Shown here one piece after another: positions 37,755 through 49,765 of a stretch of 64,000 nt of DNA; positions within the stretch are counted from its first letter, which is position 1; each line of letters opens with the position of its first letter. Position numbers and translations under genes: made by a program. Under the pieces are notes generated by a model, which saw only the letters and a list, made by a program, of their open reading frames with translations, was not told the DNA's origin and did no database searches. The stretch is from Erythrocercus mccallii (Eukaryota > Chordata > Aves > Passeriformes > Dicruridae). The stretch covers positions 124,001 through 188,000 of the forward strand of contig VZRG01001354.1 in assembly GCA_013397435.1 (NCBI GenBank). Reading direction: 5' to 3'.

Positions 37755-38305
37755 TCACACGACGCTCTGTCTGTTCACATCCACATTGTACGCTGATGAA
37801 TTGGAACAGCCTCGGCCAAAATCAATGAAAATGCCTTCCGAATCAGAGTCGATCGACTCCAAAATCTGATCCACTATGTTCTCAGGGCTGGAAGAGGGAA
37901 CTGGAAGTAAGGAAGCGTCTCTGTCTAGCTCGAAAGACCTGTGTGGGTCGCCAATGGAGTGGAAGAGTCCTTTCTGTTGCTCGGCTGTGCTGAGTTTGCT
38001 GGAGCACTGCACTGACCCAGCGCCGGGCCTCTCCTGGTCTCCCGGCAGGGAGCTTTTCATGGTTGTCACGGAGCTCTTGGAACCGTTGTCCATGATGGTG
38101 GTGAGGTTGGAGTAGCCCTGGAGCTCCAAGCAGGAGGTCATTTCGGAGACCGAGTGCCTCCGGATGCCGGTTCCGTTGGCAGCCATGCTCTCGGTTTCGT
38201 ACTCGGCCACCGGCGTCAGCAGAGGATTGTTGTAGCTCTTGGATCGCACCACGGGGTTCTTGGCAAGGACCTCACCTGACTTGGAGCGCCTGAAGAACCG
38301 CTTCT
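37755..38305 (-). CDS. PRR5: PRR5 (Protor-1) terminal coding exon
   Basis: Last coding exon of PRR5, which binds RICTOR in the mTORC2 kinase complex. The minus strand has a pyrimidine-rich acceptor ending in tttgcag just above 38305. Two bases then complete a Glu codon begun in the previous exon, and 182 residues follow to a TGA at 37755-37757. Recognisable PRR5 tail segments in order are KRFFRRSKSGEVLAKNPVVR near the start, RRHSVSEMTS about 50 residues in, SSPENIVDQILESIDSDSEG followed by IFIDFGRG near the end, and a terminal RQSVV. The paralogue PRR5L lacks this type of tail, so PRR5 is preferred. RRHS fits a basophilic (AGC-type) kinase site. The DSDSEG stretch is acidic. The exon is more GC-rich than the flanking intron. 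The gene reads leftward toward ARHGAP8. Confidence 0.94.
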
Positions 38306-38689
38306 CTGCAAACAAAGAGCCAGAGTCATCTCTGCAAAGCCTCCCGTTATGGTACTAACAATTATGGGTGCTCAACAGAAACGTGAAGTCCTGAATATTC
38401 GTAAGCGTTTCTCGAAGGAAACTTTTCTAGAAGAAGACATTTTGCTGGTCTTGTAGATTCACAGGCTTCAGATTTCCTAGGTTTCTTTAACATTCTGAAG
38501 ACTCCAAATCTACATTTACAAATAATAACTGAGATTCCCTTACATTCACACAACTTCAGCAGCTGAAGTAAAGCAGTAAATACAGTGGCAATATACAATG
38601 GTAAATACTTCCTTTAGACAAGAGCAGGAAGTGCAATTCTGTTATTTTTCATGCTATAAAACTAATTACTCATTTCTACTGAGTTTTTA

Positions 38690-38758
38690 ACTTTTATTTA
38701 TTATTTTTTATTTATTTATTAAATTTTATTTGTTTATTTATTTATTTATTAAATTTAA
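38690..38758. repeat. (TTTA)n simple repeat
   Basis: Imperfect tandem TTTA units (for example tttatttatttatttatt). Confidence 0.9.
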
Positions 38759-39422
38759 CTTTTCTACCCATCCCAGGAAAATAAAGTCTGTTCAAATTTG
38801 GAGCATGAGAATTAAGACAGGCAGGTTTTTCTACTAATTCTGGAAAAACTTTCAAAGTATTGTTCAGAGACCACACCGGGGAGAGCACCAAGAGTGTTTG
38901 AAAATGTTAACAACAGGCCAGCATCCACAGAAACCTCTTTTGGGGGGAGCAAATCTGCATTCAGTCCAGCAGTGATTGCCTGAATGCTGTTAACCAGTGG
39001 GATTTTCCCAAGAAATAAGCAGCAGATGGCAGCAAGTGAGCACAGAGCTCCCTCTCTGGCAGTGGAGCGTCCTGGCAGTGTGAATAAAATGACCATCAGG
39101 AGCAAAACGACCACCACTCAAACTCTGTGCAGGACTCAGTGCTCAGATTCAGATTGTGTTATTAGAAGAAAAAGTGGTGTGAATAATAGGTCTCACTTTT
39201 GAAGCTTGCTTTCTGCCACACTCACTTTGCCATCCCATGAAAGAGGCACAACTGGAGCAGGGGATCAAATTACCCTCTGGAAGTCAACCACAGCCACTGC
39301 AAATAAACTGCTTTAAATCAGGATGCTGGTATATGTTCCCTGCAAACTCTGCATTTCCTTTACGTATTCCAATCTCTTAAAATTATGCTATTGTGATATT
39401 ATGTGCTTATCTGGACACAAAT

Positions 39423-39500
39423 TCAAATCATATTAAATCATATTAAAATCATACTAAACATGTTCAAATCATACTAAACATATTCAAATCATACTAAAAA
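39423..39500. repeat. Tandem repeat, 20-bp unit
   Basis: ttcaaatcatactaaacat recurs with a 20-bp period about three times, preceded by degenerate shorter units (aaatcatatt). Confidence 0.88.
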
Positions 39501-41141
39501 AGCCAATTTCTGTATTTAAGACTCTATTTTGCAGTTTTGTCTGCCTCAGCAGTGAAATCATCTGATCCAAGTTCATTTTTGGACTTTTTCTTTGTTAGAA
39601 GTTTGAGCTGGCAAACAGAGAAGGTTCCTGTGGCTATGAACTCTGGTCACAACATGCTAGCAAAATAGTTGAAGAGGATTAGATGCATTAGTTTAAAAGA
39701 AGCAGACATTTACACACTCAGTTCCCTTGGAGCCAGGTTCAGTGATTACAGTAAGACCCATGTCAGGAGTATTGCTACATCTACAACCCAGACAGGAGCA
39801 AGAGGAAGTGCCCAGCCTACCAAAACCTTCTTATCTTCTGCTGTCATGTAATAAGACATTTATTTACTAACGATTTGTTTCACTGGTGCTTTATTCTCTT
39901 TGGATGCATTTTTTCTATCTTGATATACAAAAGCTTGTATTTAGAAAATGTCAATTTGGGGCTCCATTTAAATTAAAAAGGCTCCTGGCCTTTTAATGGC
40001 AAGCAATGAATACAAAGTAGTAATCCTGAACCATTTTCCATAAATAACCAGCCTCTATTTATTCATGTAAAACTAATTTGTTTCTTAAACAACTGCTGCA
40101 AGACAACCATTTTGCCATTCAGCTTCAATGGAAAATCAGCTACTTTATTGACCAATTCTGACAAGAAAACAAGATTGAATTGACTACAGAGAAAATGCAC
40201 AATCGAACTTATTTTCCCTTCTGTCTGCGCTATTCGATCAGGCCATCCCAGTACTTACAATAAAATACTCAGGTACTACCACATTTCCTTTTGCATTTAC
40301 ACTGGTAGTATCCCCCTTGTATTTTCAACAGACTGCATTGCTACGTAGGATATTCCACCTTCATCCTAGATAAATCTTGCCTTCACAGAAATTACCGAAG
40401 GCTTCAGAGTGTCAAGAATCAGAAATTAGGCTGAAGGGAACTCAAGCTGCCACCAGGCCAATCCATATCTCCCCCTTGCTCCTAACGGATGCTGATGTAC
40501 ATGACGGGTAAAAAGTGTCTCAGCAGTGAAGATTCAATAACCTCCAGGGGCCAATTCATGTGAAATTAGAGATTTTTCCTTTCATGTAATATTAATCCCC
40601 CTACTATGGGAGGCCCACTCTGTATTTCTTATCTCCATTGGGATGGAGAACAGCTTATTACCTTCTACTCTGCAGAAAGCTTTTACATGCTTGAAGGCTT
40701 ATGTGTTAGTCTTCCCTAAGACAAATTCCTACTCTCTTCCCTAATTTTAACAGCCTTGTATGATCTTTGTGTACTAATGAACACCAATGAAAATGACCTA
40801 CTAAGTACTTCAGAAGTGCCTTCTTGCTTCTTCCTCTCACTCTCCATAAAGCATCCTGTGTTAAAGCTCTCTTGTTAAAAGGTAGAATGGAAATGCTAAA
40901 CACACTCTAGATTAATTTTACTGATTTTTCTTACTGAGCACTCTTATGATGACCTGTTTCCACCTTTTGCCACTGCAAGTTTCACTGTGACTCTGCCCCT
41001 TGCAAAGAGCGTGGTCTTAGAAAAGAAGCCTGATGTAACTTATGTAAGCGCTGGCAGTCACCTCTTGTGCAGGGCCCTGCATGGAGCAGGGTTTTGGGGA
41101 GCCCTCTGTGCTGTGCCAAAGGGAGTCTGTGTTGTTCTTAC

Positions 41142-41280
41142 CCAAGATACAGGCAGAGTGCGTGAAGGGTCCGTCGCTGGAATACAGACCGTACGTGCCC
41201 AAGTAAGGAGAAACAACTTTCTGGATCAAGGACTCCAGTTTCAGATAATCTTCAGTCACACCTTTCGACTCATGAACCCC
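41142..41280 (-). CDS. PRR5: PRR5 penultimate coding exon (end of HbrB-like domain)
   Basis: A 139-nt exon coding for 46 residues plus one base. It opens with GVHESKGVTEDYLKLE, continues through SLIQKVVSPYLGTYGL and ends with GPFTHSACIL. This is the distinctive end of the HbrB-like domain shared by the Protor proteins, the part of PRR5 associated with RICTOR binding. The acceptor is a strong pyrimidine tract ending ctttttcag directly before 41280. The donor is TTGG|gtaagaa, with the exon ending at 41142. It enters in phase 0 from the 62902-63042 exon and leaves in phase 1, exactly what the terminal exon needs to complete Glu. It lies 532 bp from the start of the duplicated block and is not itself duplicated. 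Confidence 0.94.
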
Positions 41281-41812
41281 CTGAAAAAGAGGAAATACCC
41301 GAGATGAGCACTGCCCCCTCCAATCACAAGCTCTCCTGGCTCACCAGGGCAACCAGAGAAGAACAAGCATTTTCACTGAGTGAAAGCAACAGTGCTCTGC
41401 AACAAGATCCTGGTTTGCTGGTACAGCTGATTCCTCTTCTGTGAAGCCAAGAGTTGTGAATCAGACCAGAGCTACTTTCAGGACATTTAAAACCAGGTAA
41501 GTACATCCTACTTAGTGCACAGCACTCAGGGAAGGATATAGGACATGATCTGTGAAGAGGAATTAAAAACACTCCTGGACTTTTTGGTATTGCAATGTTA
41601 CAGTGACTTCCTGAGTGATAGCATCTGGTACCACAGGGTGTCACTGCCATCTCAGCAATACCAACAACATTTAAGAAAAAGGTGAAACTGAGACCCTCAG
41701 AAATATTTCCTCCAGGATATTTTCAACAAGCAGTATTTACAGTAAAGAAGTTTGTTCTCTTTTTTCATCCCTCCTCTGGCACCTATCATTTTCCAGGCAA
41801 AAGTCACATTAT

Positions 41813-43919
41813 AATTAGCACGGTAAGAGTCACTCACAGGCAAAATGCTTAGCCTTTAGCTGTTAACTCTGCACTTCCACCCACAAGCAGACTTGTCAGG
41901 CTGCAGAGGTGACAGGAAACCCTTGCAGGGCTGTAACCTCCCTTCAGCTTACAGCTGCAGAGTGCGTGCTCCTGCATTGTCTGAGCAGAGCCCCGTGCAC
42001 TCACGAGCAGGATATCTCTTGCAATATGGAGCAAATTCACATTTTCCACGTGCTTGACACGTCATGTTGCAGAATTAAGATCCTAAATGCCATACTCAGC
42101 AAGAACTCTGCCAAAATTTAGGAGATTTCATTATGTGCTCCTGAGTTATTATAAAAAGAAACTCATTGGGATGAAAGCCTCCACAGAGCAATATAAAGAT
42201 CAGATGAGTAGAACTGCAACACTTCCTTCAGCATGTGAAAGGATTCTGATGTTCAGGATGTGTTCATAGCTCAGTATGACTCACCAACCAGAGTCTAGGG
42301 TGATTCTCAGATGTGTTTCTGAATGGCTGACTCCACCTCCCTCTGGCTGCACTGCCTCAGCGCTGCCTTTTGTCACTTGATAAAAGTTTATGAATGGAAA
42401 ATGAATAATGGCCAACAGAGAATTCAAATTTGGACAGAATTTGATTTTGGGTAGAATTTGAATTCCAGTTCAGCAGTTTTTAAATAACAAATAACAATCT
42501 TTGGTGATGTGCTCTGTCCTGGCAAACTTTGGGACAGCCACAAATACAAATTTGAACACAAATGCATATCCAGAGGATCTGAAAGCTTGCAAGCATCAAA
42601 GGAACAGCAGAACGAGCCCACAGCTATACCACCAGGCAAAAATAACATTGGAACAATCCAGAAAACTTAATGAAGGTGCTCATATTATTTCCAAGTCATT
42701 ACTGGCCTATTGAGATCTGTTATAGAGTTTCTTGTTGGCATTTAGTCAAGCCCTCAGAAAGGCAACATGCCTGCTTACCTTACTACATATTCACAATCCC
42801 ATCATGGTCACATCAAGCAAAGGCCAGGGCTTAGGACATCCTGCTCCAGGCTCCCACACCGAATACCTTTGGAACTGGTCTCCTAAGCATGACATATATG
42901 AGTGGCAGAAGCCAGTAATACTTAGCATTGCTCATGCCCAAGCTTTGCTGTAGAACTTTATTTACCTTTCTACCATTTTATTATTTTTTATGCTTGTGAA
43001 AGAAAAGTAGCTAAATATCAGCTGTGGAGAAAGAACCCTGTCACGTTCCACCGTGGGGAACTGCGAGGAGTTCTTTTGAAAATTGATGGTCTAGAATGAA
43101 ATTAGGTCAACCGAGATAACCTTGTATCTGAGAACTGTTTATTGGTAAGCAAAAACAACAACAGGTGATTGTCAGGCTGGAGCTGAAGCAAAGCCACAAG
43201 ACTTAAAAGGTCCCCTGACTCAAAAAGCCTCAACTCAAAAAGCCCCAGAGTCACCAAGACCCAAGAAAACAAGGCTGACAAAGCCCCCAGAGCTTGTGAT
43301 GCAGTTCCTTTTATGCCCCCTGGCTCATCCCCAGGTCTGCCTGCTGGCAGGACACCACTGCATCCGTGGGTGCAGAGCTTTGGCCATGGGAGTGGAGAAG
43401 CCTCTCTGGGCAGTGCAGCGTCTGCTGCTGACTGCCTGTCCCAGCTGGGACATGAAATGCTTGCCAGGCAAACTCTCCCCAGAGACAAGGCTTTCCCCCA
43501 TCTCCTGGTTGTGTCCTGCCCGTGGCACATGTGCACCCCAACACGCCTCTGACAATCGGTGTTGGGAAACTCAACAAATCAGAACTCAGTTGGCTCCTCA
43601 CAAACGCCAGTAACTCATTAGTGCCATGCTGCCCACAGAACTACTCCTGCCACCAGCAGAACTGTGTGAGTAACGAAGTGTCCTTGCCCAGTGGCACCTT
43701 AATACTGATTTCCTATCAGCCTTCAGGCCTGAAGAGTTCTTTTGGTTGGCTGGTATATGTTCTGATGAACTCCTCAAAAGCCACAGCTGTATTCTGCATG
43801 GATTGTTGCTCTTGCAGGGATACAAGGAGGCTTCCAGCAACTCTTATGGGCTGGGACAGGCTCCTGTGGTAAACTGAGAGGATGGAGACTCAACTCCCAA
43901 GCTACAGCCACTGGGACAA
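41813..43919. repeat. Direct duplication, left copy (2,107 bp)
   Basis: Matches 43921-46027 at a constant offset of 2,108. I see no difference in about the first 1,370 bases and nine substitutions thereafter. The copy stops exactly at the N. It includes an LTR-like segment. Confidence 0.97.
43039..43554 (-). mobile_element. LTR-like element (left duplicate copy)
   Basis: Read on the minus strand it starts TGTCAGAGGCG and ends GGAACGTGACA, giving TGTCA/TGACA terminal inverted repeats. A TATA-like gcataaaagg lies near the middle and an AATAAA (in caataaacagttctc) near the end. About 516 bp is right for an LTR. No target-site duplication was found, so boundaries are tentative. The frames across it are not conserved coding sequence. 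Confidence 0.5.
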
Positions 43920-43920
43920 N
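43920..43920. other. Single ambiguous base (N), assembly junction
   Basis: The only N in the window. It lies exactly between the end of one duplicate copy and the start of the other, as expected of a gap joining two contigs that overlap. Confidence 0.9.
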
Positions 43921-46027
43921 AATTAGCACGGTAAGAGTCACTCACAGGCAAAATGCTTAGCCTTTAGCTGTTAACTCTGCACTTCCACCCACAAGCAGAC
44001 TTGTCAGGCTGCAGAGGTGACAGGAAACCCTTGCAGGGCTGTAACCTCCCTTCAGCTTACAGCTGCAGAGTGCGTGCTCCTGCATTGTCTGAGCAGAGCC
44101 CCGTGCACTCACGAGCAGGATATCTCTTGCAATATGGAGCAAATTCACATTTTCCACGTGCTTGACACGTCATGTTGCAGAATTAAGATCCTAAATGCCA
44201 TACTCAGCAAGAACTCTGCCAAAATTTAGGAGATTTCATTATGTGCTCCTGAGTTATTATAAAAAGAAACTCATTGGGATGAAAGCCTCCACAGAGCAAT
44301 ATAAAGATCAGATGAGTAGAACTGCAACACTTCCTTCAGCATGTGAAAGGATTCTGATGTTCAGGATGTGTTCATAGCTCAGTATGACTCACCAACCAGA
44401 GTCTAGGGTGATTCTCAGATGTGTTTCTGAATGGCTGACTCCACCTCCCTCTGGCTGCACTGCCTCAGCGCTGCCTTTTGTCACTTGATAAAAGTTTATG
44501 AATGGAAAATGAATAATGGCCAACAGAGAATTCAAATTTGGACAGAATTTGATTTTGGGTAGAATTTGAATTCCAGTTCAGCAGTTTTTAAATAACAAAT
44601 AACAATCTTTGGTGATGTGCTCTGTCCTGGCAAACTTTGGGACAGCCACAAATACAAATTTGAACACAAATGCATATCCAGAGGATCTGAAAGCTTGCAA
44701 GCATCAAAGGAACAGCAGAACGAGCCCACAGCTATACCACCAGGCAAAAATAACATTGGAACAATCCAGAAAACTTAATGAAGGTGCTCATATTATTTCC
44801 AAGTCATTACTGGCCTATTGAGATCTGTTATAGAGTTTCTTGTTGGCATTTAGTCAAGCCCTCAGAAAGGCAACATGCCTGCTTACCTTACTACATATTC
44901 ACAATCCCATCATGGTCACATCAAGCAAAGGCCAGGGCTTAGGACATCCTGCTCCAGGCTCCCACACCGAATACCTTTGGAACTGGTCTCCTAAGCATGA
45001 CATATATGAGTGGCAGAAGCCAGTAATACTTAGCATTGCTCATGCCCAAGCTTTGCTGTAGAACTTTATTTACCTTTCTACCATTTTATTATTTTTTATG
45101 CTTGTGAAAGAAAAGTAGCTAAATATCAGCTGTGGAGAAAGAACCCTGTCACGTTCCACCGTGGGGAACTGCGAGGAGTTCTTTTGAAAATTGATGGTCT
45201 AGAATGAAATTAGGTCAACCGAGATAACCTTGTATCTGAGAACTGTTTATTGGTAAGCAAAAACAACAACAGGTGATTGTCAGGCTGGAGCCGAAGCAAA
45301 GCCACAAGACTTAAAAGGTCCCCTGACTCAAAAAGCCTCAACTCAAAAAGCCCCAGAGTCACCAAGACCCAAGAAAACAAGGCTGACAAAGCCCCCAGAG
45401 CTTGTGATGCAGTTCCTTTTATGCCCCCTGGCTCATCCCCAGGTCTGCCTGCTGGCAGGACACCACTGCATCCGTGGGTGCAGAGCTTTGGCCATGGGAG
45501 TGGAGAAGCCTCTCTGGGCAGTGCAGCGTCTGCTGCTGACTGCCTGTCCCAGCTGGGACATGAAATGCTTGCCAGGCAAACTCTCCCCAGAGACAAGGCT
45601 TTCCCCCATCTCCTGGTGGTCTCCTGCCCGTGGCACATGTGCACCCCAACATGCCTCTGACAATCGGTGTTGGGAAACTCAACAAATCAAAACTCAGTTG
45701 GCTCCTCACAAACGCCAGTAACTCATTAGTGCCATGCTGCCCACAGAACTACTCCTGCCACCAGCAGAACTGTGTGAGTAACAAAGTGTCCTTGCCCAGT
45801 GGCACCTTAATACTGATTTCCTATCAGCCTTCAGGCCTGAAGAGTTCTTTTGGTTGGCTGGTATATGTTCTGATGAACTCCTCAAAAGCCACAGCTGTAT
45901 TCTGCATGGATTGCTGCTCTTGCAGGGATACAAGGAGACTTCCAGCAACTCTTCTGGGCTGGGACAGGCTCCTGTGGTAAACTGAGAGGATGGAGACTCA
46001 ACTCCCAAGCTACAGCCACTGGGACAA
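43921..46027. repeat. Direct duplication, right copy (2,107 bp)
   Basis: Begins aattagcacggtaagagtca, identical to the sequence at 41813, and runs without a break into unique sequence (ctctccattgtgg) at 46028. Confidence 0.97.
45147..45662 (-). mobile_element. LTR-like element (right duplicate copy)
   Basis: Same element as 43039-43554 shifted by 2,108 bases, with a few substitutions. It probably represents the same locus counted twice. Confidence 0.5.
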
Positions 46028-47310
46028 CTCTCCATTGTGGGGCCAGGGAGCTGTGCAGGGCACAGACACCTCATCCCCAGCCCTGCTGTCCTGCAGCTGC
46101 TGCACCTGGAGAGCCCACTGGCTCTCTGCTCCTGGGAAACGCCCTCTTCTCTCAAAAACCCGACTCCCTCACCACCTGTGTCAGCTTCTGCTTCAGTCTT
46201 GTCCTCAACCTTCATTTCTGCTCTCACAAAGCAGTGCTAATCTCCACCTCTTTTTCATTTCAGCACCTTTGAAGAGGCCACTGAATTCTACCATTACAGT
46301 GTAAAACCACTCAGTATTGACACAGCCTGCTATTAGTTTTAATCCTCAGCTCTGCATTCCAAGGGATTATTTTAAAATCATACTGAAAACTCGTAAAATA
46401 TGTGGTGTTCACGAGCCAATGCTGACTTCTGCTCTGTGGCTTGGCACAAACATGCTCCATCACCTGTGACATCCTTCCTGCATTGACCATTGTTCAAAGC
46501 TTTCCTGCAGGGGCCCCATGGAGCAATCCCCTTAAACCTTTTACTTGCTGTGGAGCTTCTGTCACAGCAGGAGCATAACAGGGTGCAGATCTGTCCTGAC
46601 CCTGCCAAACAATGGTTTTCCTGTGTTCCTTTCTGCTGTGCTACTCAATGGCAAGCATCCTCTGGGCCTCTATTTTAGCAAATACAAGCACATCCCAAAG
46701 TTCAGCAAGGACAACTTCAGCTTTCCCAATCTAAACTTTCCATATGATCTTGTGACACTGTCACTTATTTATCAATCACCCCAGCCCAGGTAGCCTAGGG
46801 AAGTGTCTGCAGGCTCAGAGCAAGCTTTAGGAGCTTGTTTTGATTTAGATGCCAGGCCCAAGGGTGCATTTCAACTCCTGTCTTCCCACCAGAGGTTTCT
46901 AACTGTGCCACATGTGCAATGACCTATTTGTCTAACACCAAATTCAGTAGAAAGGCACTTCTGGTAGGAAGAAGGAATGGAGGAAAGTGTAGTTATTATA
47001 AATGTTTCATGTATCTGTATGCAAAGATAGATAAATAGGTAGGTATGTTTAGACATCTGTACAACCATCTGCATCAATATTTATATGAAGTCCTTTTAAA
47101 ACCCTTCCCCAAATTTTAAGTGATTTGTGCTTATAAAGGCAAACAAAATGAGCTTTAGAGTTAAGCCAACTTGGAAGGTTATTTGTGTCAGAACAGTAGA
47201 AAAAATGGTAACAGGACGTAAAAGTCACCAATAAAATAATCATAATAAAGTGTTTTCCTGTTATTTTGGCAGCTTATGCTGCTTCTTGTACTTACTGCTC
47301 AATGCCATAC

Positions 47311-47378
47311 TAGTTTAGTATGTCACTATGAAGCGATAAAGCAATAGTTTAGTATGTTACTATGAAGCAATAAAGCAA
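47311..47378. repeat. Tandem repeat, 34-bp unit, 2 copies
   Basis: Two adjacent 34-bp units beginning tagtttagtatgt and ending gataaagcaa or aataaagcaa, differing at two positions. Confidence 0.92.
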
Positions 47379-48442
47379 AAGTCATAAGGCTGACTGCTTG
47401 GCTTACAAGAAGCTCTATCACAATTTGGAGTAAAAAGGAAAACTTGGAGCACTATCAGTAAAACAGAGATTCTACCAGTATCTTTAATGCAATATTTGCT
47501 CTGCAGATGTGCAAAAACTTGCTTTAAAAGATAACTGTGACCTTTCATGAACCCAATCTCATTTTAGCAGGAGACTTTCATGCTTCTCTGTGAGTATGAG
47601 ATGTATCTATTAAATTCCTTTCAAAGGCCTTGCCTGACCTATTTATTTGGCAATTGAGGGCCAAAACACCTCAACATCAAATATCTGCAAGCACCTCAAT
47701 GCTTTTGGAAGAGTGGAACTGCTGGATCAAATCCTCACTGTTTCAAAAGGCAACAAGAGTCACCTCATTATGTCTCCATTTGGAAAGGATTATAATGGAA
47801 TCTTGTGAGTCTGCCCTACTCCAAAGGCATGGGGATAATGGGGATTTGAGTCCTGAATATATAACTACTGTTGCAAATGGATGACATCTATCAAGAACAG
47901 AGACATGTATTGCTGCATGAAATACAATACCCAAGTCCCAAACTTAATTAAATGGTTTTGAAACCAAAAATTTTCTGTAGTAGTTCAAATCCATTGAAAG
48001 GGCCCTGTGCATGCCTGGTTTTGATATGTAAACATGCAAGCACTCCCAGAAAGGTCACATCCTTAAATACTACACGTTATTTATGTATCTACTTTATGAA
48101 GACACTGCCCCATCTGCTGGACCAGCCACTTGCATGGGCCCCACTGCTACACTTGAGTGTGGCACTGGAATAAAACTTTTCTTGTATTTAGGAACAAAAC
48201 TCCGTAAGTCAAATCCACAATCACTCCAGCAAGTATGAATGCACCAAACTGCTCAGGTTTCCATCCCTGTTAACTCTGCCAATTAACCACAAACTCCTAC
48301 TGAGCTTTTGAAGGGCACAAGGGCTTCTTGTGAAAACACAAAGGAAAGAATAAATGAGTAAACAGGTATGTTCAGAAGGACAGGTGGGGGATTTGTACCT
48401 AAGCACATAAGGCCACAGCCTCCTTTTTCAATATCTGCAAGC

Positions 48443-48637
48443 AGAATCAGAGAATGGTTTGGGTTGGAAGGGACCTTGAAGCTTATCTCATCCCATCCCC
48501 TGCAGGGACACCTTCCGCTAGACCAGGTTGTTCCAAACCCCATCCAACCCGGCCTTGGATGATTCCAGGGGTGGGGCAGCCACAGCTTCTTTGGGCAACC
48601 TGTGCCAGGGCCTCAGCACCCCCACAGGGAAGATTTT
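48443..48637 (-). mobile_element. CR1 LINE 3' end fragment
   Basis: Contains gagaatggtttgggttggaa, gggaccttgaagcttatctc, gctagaccaggttgttccaa and gggcagccacagcttctttg, in antisense CR1 orientation. Confidence 0.93.
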
Positions 48638-49765
48638 TTTCTGTATACGGGATTTCTTAAAGCTTTAAAGTCCTAAAGTGGAGGCCACCTCAGGCAGGCA
48701 TTTAAGGATGTAAAGAGTCCTTCTCAAGGATAACCTTAAAATATGTTCAGTGTTCATTACTTTAACCTTTTATATGTTCACCAAATACAGAGTGCTTTGA
48801 AGATCTTTTTAATGAGCATAAATTTTAACAAAAAATGCTGCTAAGCCATTATTAATATTGTATCTAGGCACAGGCTACCTAATTTGTAAAGCTGCATGAA
48901 ACATAAACTCTATTTTGATAACATTTGCCACAATTTTTCTTTAACTAAATAAATTTTTAAAAATCATCCAATGTCCTTGCTTTATTTTGCCATGGCAATG
49001 AAACAAGCACAATCACAAGTCTGTACTTCTGTTTCCTATTACATTAATTTTTCCCACCCTGTTCTTCCCTCAAAGCAATGAACATGCAGGCAAGTAATCC
49101 AGCTTGGTGGAGGATACAAACCTGCCTGCATCCTCTGTCCTTCTGCACTGCATTGCTGCACCCAGGCTCTTTATTCACCATTGGAACAGAAATACTTTGA
49201 TTTTTTTTTGTTTTGTTTTAAAAAAAGACACCTAACATTTCACCAGATATTTTCAGCACTTCCAAGTGACTGTAAACCAGGCTGCCCAAGCCCAGCCCAT
49301 TGGGGAGGTGCTCTGACTGTGAGTCAAAAAGGAATCCAGAAATTAATCCCCTGCCTTACAGCACTTCTCACCTGGTCTTGGCTACTTCCTTTCCTCAGGC
49401 TCTGGTAAGAAACCCAGACATGAAGCAATCCCCAAAGACAATGACAGCCATGGAAAGCTATTTAGGCTGCTGATAGTTCAGTATATATCATTAGACAGCC
49501 TGACTAAATTAGGATACAGAGTTGTAGGCTTCCCACACTCTTCTGAGCAGAGATAGGGTGTGTTACGTTCCTGTCTCATGGAAATCTGGCACATGGCAGA
49601 ATGGGAGTTGGGTTTGTGCTTCCTTTGCTGCTTATTCCTCTCTCTTCTTACCCAAAAACTGAACGTGAAGCTGCAGATCTCCTTTTTACCTGTATTAAGG
49701 AGCAAAGAGGTGGTGAATCCCCACCATTAATAGCCTGCACAGACAGACGAATAATGAAATACAGC

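Larger units (their letters stand above)
38306..41141 (-). other. PRR5 last intron
   Basis: About 2.8 kb between matched splice sites. It contains a TTTA-type simple repeat and a 20-bp tandem repeat; otherwise nothing is recognised. Confidence 0.9.

Noticed and set aside
38812..39117. 101-residue minus-strand frame in the last PRR5 intron
   Set aside because: Lies between two confirmed PRR5 exons, resembles no known domain and has no clear promoter or splice sites.
43102..43536. 144-residue open frame and its near copy at 45210-45644
   Set aside because: Lies in the LTR-like element and appears twice only because of the duplication; no recognisable domain.
41813..46027. Recent segmental duplication of a functional exon
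   Set aside because: No PRR5 exon lies inside the copies, and the single N at the exact junction makes an assembly artefact more likely.
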